This document shows, piece by piece, positions 37,381-48,052 of a stretch of 64,000 nucleotides of DNA. Within the stretch, counting starts at the first letter, position 1, and each line of letters begins with the position of its first letter. A program made the position numbers and the translations under genes. The stretch comes from Methylocaldum marinum (GTDB lineage Bacteria > Pseudomonadota > Gammaproteobacteria > Methylococcales > Methylococcaceae). Below the pieces are notes generated by a model. That model was not told where the DNA came from and did not search any database. It worked only from the letters and a program-made list of their open reading frames with translations. The stretch lies in assembly GCF_003584645.1 (NCBI RefSeq), contig NZ_AP017928.1:1266981-1330980 (forward strand), in the 5' to 3' direction.

Positions 37381-37934
37381 AAATCATTGTCGTTACATTA
37401 CCCACCCACCGAGGCGCGTTCCCCCGCCGCGCCCTTCCTCCAACCGCACACACCTTCTCCGGCACAGGAAGTCGATGTGGAACGTGCATCATCCGGTCGA
37501 TCGAAAATCAATGGAGCCGCCACCGATGTTTTCGCCCGCAGTGTGGCTCAAGTCCCGTATCGCTCGCAAGGGGGAGATCCGAGCGACGGCAAGAAAGCGA
37601 TGGCATTAAGTGTCGTCATCTCTGATCAAAATTGCCACTGTCGCAAAGTCTTCGAGCAAATATGTCACAAAAAAAAAGCTCACCCATATCTTGAGGATGG
37701 TCTAACATTCGTAATCGAAGGGAAGCGCACGAGGCACTCCGGTTGCGCGGTCCAAAGTCGGCTTTATCTGCGTCTCAAGTCGGCGGTATATGGCACAAGA
37801 CATCCGTCCTGCAAGAAGGCCGATGCCGTTTGTGGGCCGATCGAACCTTGGTGCTTGTGCACAATGTCGCACTGCCGACGAGATAAAGAATGCAAACTCT
37901 CGAATGAGTTAACGAGAATTCGGAGGAAGAGGCC
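37381..37934. other. Intergenic upstream of the ABC-like gene
   Basis: 554 bases. It must hold the promoter of the ABC-transglycosylase pair. A plus-strand frame (37387-37950) encodes a Cys-rich but patternless sequence without a ribosome site, which I reject. Nothing else recognised. Confidence 0.35.
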
Positions 37935-38096
37935 ATGTCGACTACCGTAATCGAACGCGAACTGAGCGAACCAACATTTTCCGCCTTATGGAAATACGTG
38001 AAATGCATCCTTCGGATGCACGTGGCGGGCTTTGCCTACGAAGCGGAAGCAAAACGTCACCCGAAGTGCTCTGTAGGAAACCAACAGACACCCTGA
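37935..38096 (+). CDS. Small hypothetical protein (53 residues)
   Basis: ATG at 37935 is preceded by an excellent GGAGGA ribosome site about 7 bases upstream. The product begins MSTTVIERELSEPTFSALWK and contains an amphipathic/hydrophobic middle (YVKCILRMHVAGFAYEAEA) and a short basic tail, ending with TGA at 38094-38096. It is too short for confident family assignment. The ribosome site, the protein-like composition and the otherwise empty region are the evidence. Confidence 0.4.
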   Translation: MSTTVIERELSEPTFSALWKYVKCILRMHVAGFAYEAEAKRHPKCSVGNQQTP

Positions 38097-38346
38097 GACG
38101 CCAAGTTGATCTTTAAAACCTTTCGGGCTGGCGCGGCACCTCAGCCGGCCAGACCGAAACACTGCCTTTCGGAATGAAGGGCTAAGAAGCCGCGCGGTCA
38201 GCTTTGTATTGCGAGCACCTCCCCTGCCGAGGCATTCGCATTCACCATTTACCCCGTGAAGCCGCGATTTCCATGCGGACGCGGTGATTGCCGGACGACC
38301 GCTTTCCCACAAAAATCAGGCTCCCAGTTCGGATAGCCGGGAAAAA

Positions 38347-39213
38347 TCAACGAATCGGCGAGCGCGCCGGATATATGGGCCGGCTGTTGGAAACCCTGAG
38401 TTCGTCGGAAAAGAATTCCATTTCTGCAGAGATCATCCTGTAAAGTTCGGGTGTCCAGGTCGGCAGCCCATAACCGTTGGGATCCAGCGGCAAAACGCGC
38501 GGATCGCGCGGCGTGATGATAACTTTGACGTTTTCGTGTCCGACTTCTGCCGTGAGGACGAATAGTTCTTCTATCGCTTTGTCCCCCATGGCAAGACAAC
38601 CTGCAGAGACGCTGTCGCCGTGGATAAAAATATCCGAGCCCGGATCGTAACGGCCTTCCCGCTCGGCATGGAACCAATCGAACTCGTTAGGATAGTTCAG
38701 CTTCATCGATAGATGGTAGTTGCTGTTCGGATTGAGGCCTACAATCCGATATATTCCTTCAGGAACCTGCTTGTCCCCTTGCTTTAGCTTGGGGCCGGTC
38801 ACGCCACTGGCGGCTCTGATATCGTAATCGCGGATAAACCGAAACTCTCCTGCGTCTCCGGCCCAAACTTCGAGTTTCCTCTCCTGTTTCAGCGCGATGA
38901 ACGTGACCTTCTTCGGCGGGTAAGACACCCCGGCGTTCCGGAAATAAGGCATCAGCTGCTGTCTTACATAGGGGCGGAAATGGTAGAGCACGTCATCCGT
39001 GGTTCGGTGGCCCTCTCCGAGAATGGGCGGAGGCATGGTCTCTTGGACAATCGTCGGCATGGCTGCTCCACTGTTTGTCGAATGAGGTTTCTTGACCAAC
39101 CTGAAGACTTCTTTGCCTCCCGTCCGCGCGGGATTCTTACTGCCGCCGGTACATGCCGTCAAAAGCAACGCCGCCAACATCACCAAAAGGATATGTTCGA
39201 TCTTCGAGTTCAT
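38347..39213 (-). CDS. L,D-transpeptidase (YkuD) lipoprotein
   Basis: 288 residues. Lipobox LTAC (residues 18-21). The YkuD domain spans about 100-240: VTFIALKQERKLEVWAG, then NEFDWFHAE and the catalytic motif IHGDSVSAGCLAMGD with Cys and His. It matches the ErfK-like subgroup with the WFHA stretch, related to murein L,D-transpeptidases/DpaA-like enzymes. Function would be peptidoglycan crosslinking or lipoprotein attachment/detachment in the periplasm. Confidence 0.88.
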   Translation of the reverse strand: MNSKIEHILLVMLAALLLTACTGGSKNPARTGGKEVFRLVKKPHSTNSGAAMPTIVQETMPPPILGEGHRTTDDVLYHFRPYVRQQLMPYFRNAGVSYPPKKVTFIALKQERKLEVWAGDAGEFRFIRDYDIRAASGVTGPKLKQGDKQVPEGIYRIVGLNPNSNYHLSMKLNYPNEFDWFHAEREGRYDPGSDIFIHGDSVSAGCLAMGDKAIEELFVLTAEVGHENVKVIITPRDPRVLPLDPNGYGLPTWTPELYRMISAEMEFFSDELRVSNSRPIYPARSPIR

Positions 39214-39459
39214 GGCTGTTCCCTCAAAAACAATGTTGCCTCCCTGGCTGCCGGGCGACCGGCCGAGACGACCTTGATTGCGAGAGGATGCTCCCGTGAC
39301 GGCAAAAGCTTAAACCACTCGGCAACCGAGTCTTTCTATCGAAGGTCATAAGAGTAGGTGTTCCGTTAAAACCTTTTTTAAGGAGCCGACTGATTCGGGA
39401 CAGCCCGGACCGACAGTACCCTGCCGGCATAAAGCCGGTATCCTCGTACGCAGCCGCAA
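39214..39459. other. Intergenic, nothing recognised
   Basis: No gene, repeat or strong hairpin seen. It probably holds the promoter of the L,D-transpeptidase gene. Confidence 0.3.
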
Positions 39460-39729
39460 TCAGTCTAACCTATCGGGCTCGAAAAACACCCGTTTCACCT
39501 CGTAAGCACCAAGCCGTTTCGTCCCGACCGGTGGCGATAAACCGGCCGTTCGCCGACAGCCGTCCATTTCGAACGACACATCTTGAGAATCGACGAACAA
39601 CCGTTTGGCGGACAAGGTCAGTACCGCCGGACTTTTCAAAACCTGATCGATAAAAACCGGCGCGGATTTCGACCCGGACCCACGAACCGGAATGCCGGCG
39701 CGCCCGGACTGAAGTCCGTAAAGCCTCAC
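39460..39729 (-). CDS. Possible small ORF overlapping the Hps-Phi stop
   Basis: 89 residues beginning with GTG that overlaps the hps-phi stop codon (GTGA), an arrangement typical of coupled genes. The last 55 residues (AVLTLSAKRLFVDSQDVSFE) look more protein-like than the first 30. No family is recognised and no ribosome site is visible, so this may be chance. Confidence 0.25.
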   Translation of the reverse strand: MRLYGLQSGRAGIPVRGSGSKSAPVFIDQVLKSPAVLTLSAKRLFVDSQDVSFEMDGCRRTAGLSPPVGTKRLGAYEVKRVFFEPDRLD

Positions 39730-40895
39730 TCCAAATTAGCGTGCCGGGTGCGCATCTGCTCTTCTGGAATTTTCTTGGCGTGAATAATGTGCGATACGGT
39801 CGCTTCGAGCAAGAGCAGTGTGGACAGCTCGAAAGTCGTGCCCATGGGCATGCCGATCACTTTGCGATACTGCTCGGGACTACCGATCCGAAATACCACG
39901 TCCGCCAGATCGCCTATCGTTGAGCTGTCTTTCGTGGTAATCAAGCCGATGTTGGCGCCCATCTGCTTGGCGCGTTTGGTGTACGCCAACATCGTCTCGG
40001 TTTCTCCCGAGCCGGAGATGACGATGAACAAGTCTCCCTTGCGAATGCTCGGAGTGACGACCTCGCCCACGATGTAAGCGTCGTAGCCGCCGTGCATCAA
40101 GCGCATGCCAAAGAACTTGGCGACCAAACCCGAACGCCCGGCGCCCGCGATAAAGACTCGGGACGCCCGGTCCAGCATGGTGGTCAGCCTTGCCTCGTAG
40201 CGGGCGTCCGTGGATCCGAGCACGCCCGCGAGTTTCGACATGATGAACTTGTGATGTTTGCCTTCGACAAGTTCGCGGATCTCCCGCGCGGCATCCGAAG
40301 GCGAAGGTGCTCCGTAAATCGCCGCACCCACGACGATGATGTCCGCGCCCGTTTTCGCGACTTGGCGAACCGTCACTTGGTTGATCCCTCCGGCGACGGA
40401 AATTCTCACCGGCAAGCCTAATTTGGCAATCGCTTGCAAGTCGGCGAACGGTGTTTGCCCAGCCGCCTGCGCATCGAGTCCGGTATGCACGCCGATGATG
40501 TGAGCGCCCAGCTTGGCCGCCTCCCGCGCGCATACCAGCTTATCCGGTACGTTGATGAGATCGACTTGTACCTCCGCATTGTGGGCCTTGGCCGCCTTGA
40601 TCACGCCGGCAATGGTCGGAAGTCCGGATACGCCGAGAACGGTGCATATATCGGCACCGGCGGCAAAAAAGGGCGTGGCTTCGTACTCGCCTGCGTCCAT
40701 GGTCTTGAGATCGACCAAGATCAATTTGTCGGGATACCGCTGCTTCAGCTCTTTGACTAAAGCGATCCCGTTATGCTTGATACACGGCGTTCCGATTTCG
40801 AAGATATCGATATAGGGTGCCGTAATGTTGGCCAGCCTTAGGGTTTGATCGATGTCTAAGGAGTCCAGTGCCAATTGGATTAAGGGTCTTGCCAT
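39726..40895 (-). CDS. hps-phi: Bifunctional 3-hexulose-6-phosphate synthase / 6-phospho-3-hexuloisomerase
   Basis: 389 residues. Residues 1-210 are Hps (LIQLALDSLD, LILVDLKTMDAGEYE, IIGVHTGLDAQAAG), residues about 215-389 are Phi (VFIAGAGRSGLVAKFFGMRL, ISGSGETETM, RTRHANLE end). The join is a short linker near EGKHHKFIMSKL with no extra domain. It performs both formaldehyde fixation and isomerisation, channelling the unstable hexulose phosphate. Each half is highly similar to the separate hps and phi at 24.4-25.6 kb, so the window has two RuMP modules: the fusion probably arose from, or alongside, a duplicated hps-phi pair. Confidence 0.97.
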   Translation of the reverse strand: MARPLIQLALDSLDIDQTLRLANITAPYIDIFEIGTPCIKHNGIALVKELKQRYPDKLILVDLKTMDAGEYEATPFFAAGADICTVLGVSGLPTIAGVIKAAKAHNAEVQVDLINVPDKLVCAREAAKLGAHIIGVHTGLDAQAAGQTPFADLQAIAKLGLPVRISVAGGINQVTVRQVAKTGADIIVVGAAIYGAPSPSDAAREIRELVEGKHHKFIMSKLAGVLGSTDARYEARLTTMLDRASRVFIAGAGRSGLVAKFFGMRLMHGGYDAYIVGEVVTPSIRKGDLFIVISGSGETETMLAYTKRAKQMGANIGLITTKDSSTIGDLADVVFRIGSPEQYRKVIGMPMGTTFELSTLLLLEATVSHIIHAKKIPEEQMRTRHANLE

Positions 40896-41102
40896 GAATT
40901 GTGCTCCGACAGCTTATCATTGGTTATCGTATAGGCCGCACGGGCTTTCTACCGGCAGAGGTTTAAGGAAATGAGTACGAAGTCTCGTTCGCCGGCTGAT
41001 TCCCCCCGTCGCTGGAATGTCTATGCTAGCAGAGTACCGGTCGTGGGCAAGATGGTTCAGGGTCGAACGGCTCCTCAACTGGTAGAAGATGAGAGCGGCC
41101 GC

Positions 41103-42593
<1,491 letters not shown>

Positions 42594-42650
42594 TCAGAAG
42601 CGTTCTTATCCTACACCTACCGGATTTGTAACGGATCCCATGTGCTGCCC

Positions 42651-43028
42651 TCAACCTGATCCGTTAACGCCGAGATAAATTTTCTCGACCAGGGTCCTGA
42701 ACCAACAAGGCCTTGCCGCTACGACGTACAGACCGATTGTCCCGGTTACGGGGACCGGCGCGATATCCAGGACCAGCAGGATGAACAGGCACAAGAAAGA
42801 TTTGATCCTGGCCGCCGTGGCTTTCTTTCCTTTTTCTTCCGCCGGCATTTTGGGATCGCCAGACCTGCAGGGCCGGTCTCGATACAGATTTTTCACGACC
42901 CGGTAAAACCATTCCGGCCTTTTGAGCAAGATAAACATGCCGATCAGGCAGGTCACCGACAATGGCCCGAATCCGATGATTGCCAGCACGGTCAGGAGCA
43001 AAAAGCTTTTTACCTGCGTACCGTTCAT
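42651..43028 (-). CDS. Small integral membrane protein with internal duplication
   Basis: About 125 residues from ATG at 43028. Two similar halves: VKSFLLLTVLAIIGFGPLSV...RPEWFYRVVKNLY and IKSFLCLFILLVLDIAPVPV...RPCWFRTLVEKIY. Each half has two hydrophobic stretches ending in a Trp-Phe/basic helix, separated by a charged lysine-rich loop. This resembles the PGPGW-like or other small helical-hairpin membrane families. It lies between the orphan atpD and the TauE gene, same strand, with 183 bases to atpD. Function unknown. Confidence 0.6.
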   Translation of the reverse strand: MNGTQVKSFLLLTVLAIIGFGPLSVTCLIGMFILLKRPEWFYRVVKNLYRDRPCRSGDPKMPAEEKGKKATAARIKSFLCLFILLVLDIAPVPVTGTIGLYVVAARPCWFRTLVEKIYLGVNGSG

Positions 43029-43373
43029 CTTGCCCCGCTTACTTTCAGCCAAAAGGATGCTTCTTCCATAGAATCACGCGACCAATCGTCAGTTTGAACC
43101 CGCCGGCAAATTCCCGAAAATACGACCGGATCCGGTGCGCTCAAGTCCACCGACACCGGAACGGTTTCCTAATCGCTGCTGGAGGCCGCAGGAAGGAAAA
43201 CCGGATCGAGCACCGTTACAACGGCCCGCCCCCTTCTCCGGATCCGTCGCTTCCGGCAATCCGCCGATATCGCCTAACCCTCAATCCATTGCGCCGGCGA
43301 CGGCAGCTATGATCCCGGCAATTCGTTCACTGCCGAGGCACTCCTGCTCCCAAGTTCGCAGAACGTTCCCGCG
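43029..43373. other. Intergenic, no gene seen
   Basis: 345 GC-rich bases with only short antisense-like frames. No hairpin with T-run; nothing recognised. Confidence 0.35.
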
Positions 43374-44213
43374 TTAGCAGTGACGCCAAATCCTGACCGC
43401 CGACAACACCAGGATCAACGCAAGTAGAGGCAGCAGAATCGTACCCGGAATCAGGCCGAGCAATCGTGCTCCAAGATATGCACCCAGCACCGAACCCGCC
43501 GCCATGATCCCCAGGAAGCGAGAATTCTGTCCCAGCACGGCGAAGGCCCTGTCCCGGCTGTAGCGGCCGATGCCGATGAGCATGGTCGGCAGACTCACCG
43601 CCAACGATAGGCTGCCGGCCAGTTTGATATCGGTCCCGAACAGTAGCATCAGAGTGGGAATCAAGAGTTCTCCACCCGCCACGCCCAAGAGCGATGCCGT
43701 CAGACCGATGCCGAAGCCCGCTGCCAAACCGGCAAGGATCAGCGCAATGCCTTGAAGCGACAAGCGGGCGGCGCTGTTGGCGTCATGGCCGAACAACAAG
43801 ACCAAGGCGATTAAGGCCAACAATATTGCCATGACATGATAAAGCGTCTCCGCCCGGAGCCGAATCGCCCAACCCGCGCCGACCCATGCCCCCGCCGAAC
43901 TTCCTGCCAGGAGATTCGCTATCACGTGCCAATGCGAAACCACGACAGCGACAGGCACGGTTCCGGTGCGGAACGGCAGAGCCGAGGCAACGACCAGCAA
44001 GCTGATCGCCTTGTTGACGATGACGGCTTCCAAAGCCGCAAACCGAAACGCTCCGATCAGCATCGGCAAGCGGAATTCCGCGCCGCCCAGCCCCATCAAG
44101 CCGCCCAAGGTTCCGATCAACGCTCCGCCGCCGAAGGCGGCCATTCCGCTTCGCGCGGTCACGGGCGCCGGTGATCCGAGCGACGGTGAATGCCCCTTGT
44201 CTTCCCGAGTCAT
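43374..44213 (-). CDS. TauE/SafE family permease
   Basis: About 279 residues from ATG at 44213. Two repeated halves typical of the family: GALIGTLGGLMGLGGAEFRLP and GFGIGLTASLLGVAGGELLIPTLMLLFG, with about eight transmembrane helices. Family members export sulfite, sulfonates or organosulfur anions; the substrate here cannot be told. The frame extends 16 codons upstream without membrane character. Confidence 0.85.
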   Translation of the reverse strand: MTREDKGHSPSLGSPAPVTARSGMAAFGGGALIGTLGGLMGLGGAEFRLPMLIGAFRFAALEAVIVNKAISLLVVASALPFRTGTVPVAVVVSHWHVIANLLAGSSAGAWVGAGWAIRLRAETLYHVMAILLALIALVLLFGHDANSAARLSLQGIALILAGLAAGFGIGLTASLLGVAGGELLIPTLMLLFGTDIKLAGSLSLAVSLPTMLIGIGRYSRDRAFAVLGQNSRFLGIMAAGSVLGAYLGARLLGLIPGTILLPLLALILVLSAVRIWRHC

Positions 44214-44609
44214 GATGAAAGCACCGGTTTGCCCGGCGCCCGGAAATCGGAACGGAGCCACATGGTTCGCTCTTCCGAACCGGCCGCTTGCGGCACGGTC
44301 GAAATTGTCGAAACTCGGTACGTCATCGAATAGCGGTTCGTTTCATTTCCCAACAGATCGGCCCATCGTCGAAGATAGTCTAAAGCCATTCCATTCGCTA
44401 TGGAGTCGAGCACGGAAGCCGATCCGGTTTGTATCCGGTATGCAACAGTACTTATTACGTAAAGGCGCGACTTGGTCTAGAGTTTTGCACCACAAAAAGG
44501 ATAGACACCGAAGCATCGAACATCGCAGGATGACTGTTCGCCGCCTTTGAATCCGGCTGCGGAACAAAGCGTTCTTCATGTGCCTACAGGACTGTAACGA
44601 GTAAATACA
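44214..44609. other. Divergent intergenic region
   Basis: 396 bases between the TauE gene (minus) and the REC-PAS-GGDKF gene (plus), so it should contain both promoters. No palindrome or gene stands out. Confidence 0.35.
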
Positions 44610-46139
44610 ATGAACGCCTTAACTATCGAACCGACCATCCGCCTCGCGCTCATCGACAGCGACCCCGCTTTTCGCCAAATCTGCAGGCAGGCTCTCGACC
44701 AGCATTCGTCCTTGCGGTTCGAACTCCGGGAGGCCGCCACCGGCCGCTTGGGGCTGAAACTGATAAGGGCTCAGATGCCCGACTGCATCCTGATCGATCG
44801 ACACCTGCCGGATTTCGACCTGAGCGATCTGATTGCCGATTTGGTGGCGGAAACCGACCCGCTGCCGGTGCCTATAATCGTATTGACGTCGAACGATGAC
44901 GTCGAGGCCGTGACGGACACGTTCAAGTGCTGTCCTTCGGACTGCCTCGTAAAATCCGTTGAACCGAAGTTCGTACAGTGGCTCCCGGACTCGATTGCCC
45001 GTGCCGTACGGCAGGCTCGATTACTGCGAGAAAGGGACGACGCCCTGGAAAGGCTGCGGCAAGCCGAAGCCAAATACCGCGCCCTGGCGGAACAAATCGA
45101 AGCAATAACCTATATTGCGTCGCTCGAAGCTCCGGGAAAACTGCTGTACGTCAGCCCGCAAATCGGGGCGTTGGGCTACAGCCCGGAAATCTGGCTGGAC
45201 GATCCCCTGGGCATCGGTTTGATCAAATGGATCCACCCGGACGACCGGGAAATGGTCATCGAGCATTTCTCAAGAACTTATGAGCATCACGCGCCGCTCC
45301 GTTGCGAATACCGTGTCATTACCCACGATGGCAAGGCGCGCTGGGTCTTGGATAAAGCCCGGGTGGTTAACGACGCTGCCGGCCGGCCTCTGTTCCTGCA
45401 GGGGACACTCGTCGATATCGACAAAGACAAGAAGCTGGAGCGGGAGCTCGAGCATTTCCGTCGGCGTATAGAGGAGATGGAGAGCCACCGCGCGGAACAA
45501 TTGACAAAACAATCCGCTCTGTTCCGGATCTCCGACGCGAACATCGACAAGTCGCTGAGGGACCGCATCGAGTTTGAGCGGTGCCTGGAGGATCTCCTGA
45601 TTGCTGCCCGCGAGTGCCGATCCGAACATGTGTTGTGCTATCTGGACCTCGATCATTTCCGGATTTTCAACAACACCTACGGGCGCACCGCCGGCGATCA
45701 GTTGCTGCAGACCGTGGGAGACGTCCTGGAACGGCGGCTGAGGCAGAGCGACATCCTCGGGCGGCTGGGTGGCGACAAGTTCGGCCTTTTGCTGGAGAAC
45801 TGCCCGCTCGAACGGGCGCGGATCGTCGCCAATAACCTTCGGGACGCCGTCAGGAACTGTTCGCTGCCATGGACCGAAAAGGATATTCGAATAGGCGTCA
45901 GCATTGGGATTACGGCGCTGGCGGCCGCAAACGGAGATGCGGCATCGGTGCTTCGAAGCGCCGATACCGCATGCCGTATCGCCAAGGAGAAAGGCCGCGA
46001 TCGAACCTTCATGTTCGATGACCAAGGAAATGTTGTCCTGAACGAAGCACTTGCGGCAGCGGCCGCGCCTATCGGCCGAAGGACGGGTTGGCCCTTGATC
46101 GTCGATGCCAATGCGGCGCTACTGCGGAAAAAAGCCTGA
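44610..46139 (+). CDS. REC-PAS protein with degenerate GGDEF (GGDKF) domain
   Basis: 509 residues. Receiver domain 10-135: acidic pair in LIDSDP, phospho-acceptor Asp in LIDRHLPD and LTSNDD. PAS/PAC domain about 155-290 (LLYVSPQIGALGYSPEIW, WIHPDDREMVIEHF, VLDKARVV). A short coiled-coil follows (about 288-310). GGDEF domain about 330-470, where the active-site motif reads GGDKF instead of GGDEF, while the inhibitory site RQSD sits the canonical five residues before it. The missing Glu predicts no or little diguanylate cyclase activity but kept c-di-GMP binding. No EAL domain. A strong terminator follows. Confidence 0.88.
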   Translation: MNALTIEPTIRLALIDSDPAFRQICRQALDQHSSLRFELREAATGRLGLKLIRAQMPDCILIDRHLPDFDLSDLIADLVAETDPLPVPIIVLTSNDDVEAVTDTFKCCPSDCLVKSVEPKFVQWLPDSIARAVRQARLLRERDDALERLRQAEAKYRALAEQIEAITYIASLEAPGKLLYVSPQIGALGYSPEIWLDDPLGIGLIKWIHPDDREMVIEHFSRTYEHHAPLRCEYRVITHDGKARWVLDKARVVNDAAGRPLFLQGTLVDIDKDKKLERELEHFRRRIEEMESHRAEQLTKQSALFRISDANIDKSLRDRIEFERCLEDLLIAARECRSEHVLCYLDLDHFRIFNNTYGRTAGDQLLQTVGDVLERRLRQSDILGRLGGDKFGLLLENCPLERARIVANNLRDAVRNCSLPWTEKDIRIGVSIGITALAAANGDAASVLRSADTACRIAKEKGRDRTFMFDDQGNVVLNEALAAAAAPIGRRTGWPLIVDANAALLRKKA

Positions 46140-46163
46140 TCGGGCATGAATGTCGACTTTAGG

Positions 46164-46195
46164 AGCCGGAACCGCATGGTTTCGGCTTTTTGTTT
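46164..46195 (+). terminator. Rho-independent terminator of the REC-PAS-GGDKF gene
   Basis: Stem AGCCGGAACC (46164-46173), loop GCAT, stem GGTTTCGGCT (46178-46187; one G-T wobble pair), then TTTTTGTTT. It begins 25 bases after the stop codon. Confidence 0.85.
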
Positions 46196-46484
46196 AAACT
46201 AGAAACGGCAGTTGATCGTGCTCGAGTGTGCGGGGGCGGGTCGGCTGGCAAGCTTGTCCTGAGCTCCGTCGAAGGGCCTCGACGCCCCTGCGGGGCAGTC
46301 TCCAGCAACAAGGAGCGACGCCGGCACGTGGCCGGCCCGCCGTGCAATCGGGTACATAGCAGCGTCGTCCAAGCGAAGATATCGGTGGAAGACACGACGA
46401 CCAGAATACGTGCGGCGTTTCTACGCGATCCAAGTGAACAACTGCCGTTTCCCGATTTAACCCTGCCGGCGAATGACGATCCGA
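46196..46484. repeat. Intergenic with REP-like half repeat and GC-rich hairpin
   Basis: CTTGTCCTGAGCTCCGTCGA at about 46254-46273 is a variant of the dispersed repeat also found at 61119-61180. A hairpin GCCCC-TGC-GGGGC lies at 46283-46295. The region lies between two convergent genes, the usual place for REP sequences. No gene. Confidence 0.5.
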
Positions 46485-47798
46485 TTAATGCGGGTCGTCT
46501 TTGCTGCGTTCGTTCAACGGCACATAATCCCGAGTGACGGGGCCCGTGTAGAGCTGTCTCGGGCGACCGATCCGCTGTTCCGGGTCGGCCATCATCTCCA
46601 TCCAGTGAGCCATCCAGCCGGCGGTACGCGCGACGGCGAACATCGCGGTAAACATACTCATGGGGATCTTCAAGGCGCGGTAAATGATGCCCGAGTAAAA
46701 ATCGACATTGGGATATAGCTTGCGTTCGATGAAATACTCATCCTTCAGCGCGATTTCTTCCAGTTTAAGGGCGAGATCGAACAGCGGATCTTTGGTATCG
46801 GCCAATTTTCCGAGCACCTCGTAACAGGTCTCACGGATAATCTTCGCACGCGGATCGAAATTCTTGTACACACGGTGACCGAAGCCCATGAGACGGAACG
46901 GATCATTCTTGTCCTTCGCCCGAGCGAGGAATTGTGGTATGTGTTTGACATCTCCGATTTCCTGGAGCATCCTTATGACCGCTTCATTCGCGCCACCATG
47001 CGCCGGACCCCACAGTGCTGCAATTCCCGCTGCGATGCAGGCAAACGGATTGGCCCCCGAACTCCCCGCCAAGCGTACCGTCGATGTACTCGCGTTCTGC
47101 TCGTGGTCGGCATGCAAAACCAACAACAGGTCCAACGCGCGCTCCGCCACGGGATCGATCTCGAAAGCCTGCGTCGGCATCGCGAACATCATGTGCAGAA
47201 GATTGCCCGTGTAGCTCAGAGAATTCCTGGGATAGATTTGCGGCTGCCCCATAGTGTACTTGTAGGCCGCCGCCGCGATGGTGGGCATCTTGGCAACCAG
47301 ACGTAGCGCCGCCAACTCTCGCGACCTCGGATCGTGGATATCCAAATAATCGTGATAAAAAGCGGAAAGCGATCCCACAACTCCTACCAAAACCGCCATC
47401 GGATGAGCGTCGTGATGAAACCCCTGGTAGAACAGCCGGAGGGATTCGTTGATCATGGTATGGTGCACGACTTCCTGCGTAAATTGCTGTAATTGCTTCT
47501 CGTTGGGCAACTCGCCGTACCAGAGCAGATACGTGACTTCCAGAAAGCTACTCTGCTCCGCCAATTGCTCTATGGGGTATCCGCGATACAGCAGAACTCC
47601 CTGTTCGCCGTCGATATAAGTTATTCCGCTCGCACAACTTGCCGTCATCGAATACCCGGGGTCAACTGTGAAACAGCCAACATCGTGGTAGAGCTTGGAA
47701 ATATCCAGCACGGATGGCCCCATCGTTCCCTTCACTATCGGCAGAGAGGTCAGCTGCCTGCCATCGGGATCGGTTAACTTGACGTATTCGTTGCTCAT
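46485..47798 (-). CDS. gltA: Citrate synthase (hexameric type II)
   Basis: 437 residues from ATG at 47798; the frame continues far upstream (to 48521) but the family starts here. Key residues: [19 protein letters not shown], catalytic His in [20 protein letters not shown] (second His), and [15 protein letters not shown] (His/Asp neighbourhood). It condenses acetyl-CoA and oxaloacetate at the entrance of the TCA cycle. Preceded by a weak ribosome site (GGAAACC). Separate from the ZnuD gene upstream on the same strand. Confidence 0.96.
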   Translation of the reverse strand: MSNEYVKLTDPDGRQLTSLPIVKGTMGPSVLDISKLYHDVGCFTVDPGYSMTASCASGITYIDGEQGVLLYRGYPIEQLAEQSSFLEVTYLLWYGELPNEKQLQQFTQEVVHHTMINESLRLFYQGFHHDAHPMAVLVGVVGSLSAFYHDYLDIHDPRSRELAALRLVAKMPTIAAAAYKYTMGQPQIYPRNSLSYTGNLLHMMFAMPTQAFEIDPVAERALDLLLVLHADHEQNASTSTVRLAGSSGANPFACIAAGIAALWGPAHGGANEAVIRMLQEIGDVKHIPQFLARAKDKNDPFRLMGFGHRVYKNFDPRAKIIRETCYEVLGKLADTKDPLFDLALKLEEIALKDEYFIERKLYPNVDFYSGIIYRALKIPMSMFTAMFAVARTAGWMAHWMEMMADPEQRIGRPRQLYTGPVTRDYVPLNERSKDDPH

Positions 47799-48052
47799 AG
47801 TGGTTTCCACTTGAATTTGACTGATTGGATTCCAATGGTCCGCGGGAAGTTCGCAGAAGAGAAATCCATATGGCTTGTCATGGACTGGGCCATGGCGTAG
47901 GTCACCGGAACCGGAAACGCGACCGCACCATGGAAACGCAATTACGGAGAATTGTCGATACTTGGCGACGAAACGCCAGAACCGGCATCGGACGAATTGA
48001 GATTTTTTCCGGTATTTTCGAAGGGAGCAAGCGTCCCGGATGACGTTTCCGG

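Noticed and set aside
37387..37934. Cys-rich plus-strand frame as a possible gene
   Set aside because: No ribosome site, proline-rich start followed by patternless sequence, and no protein-like periodicity.
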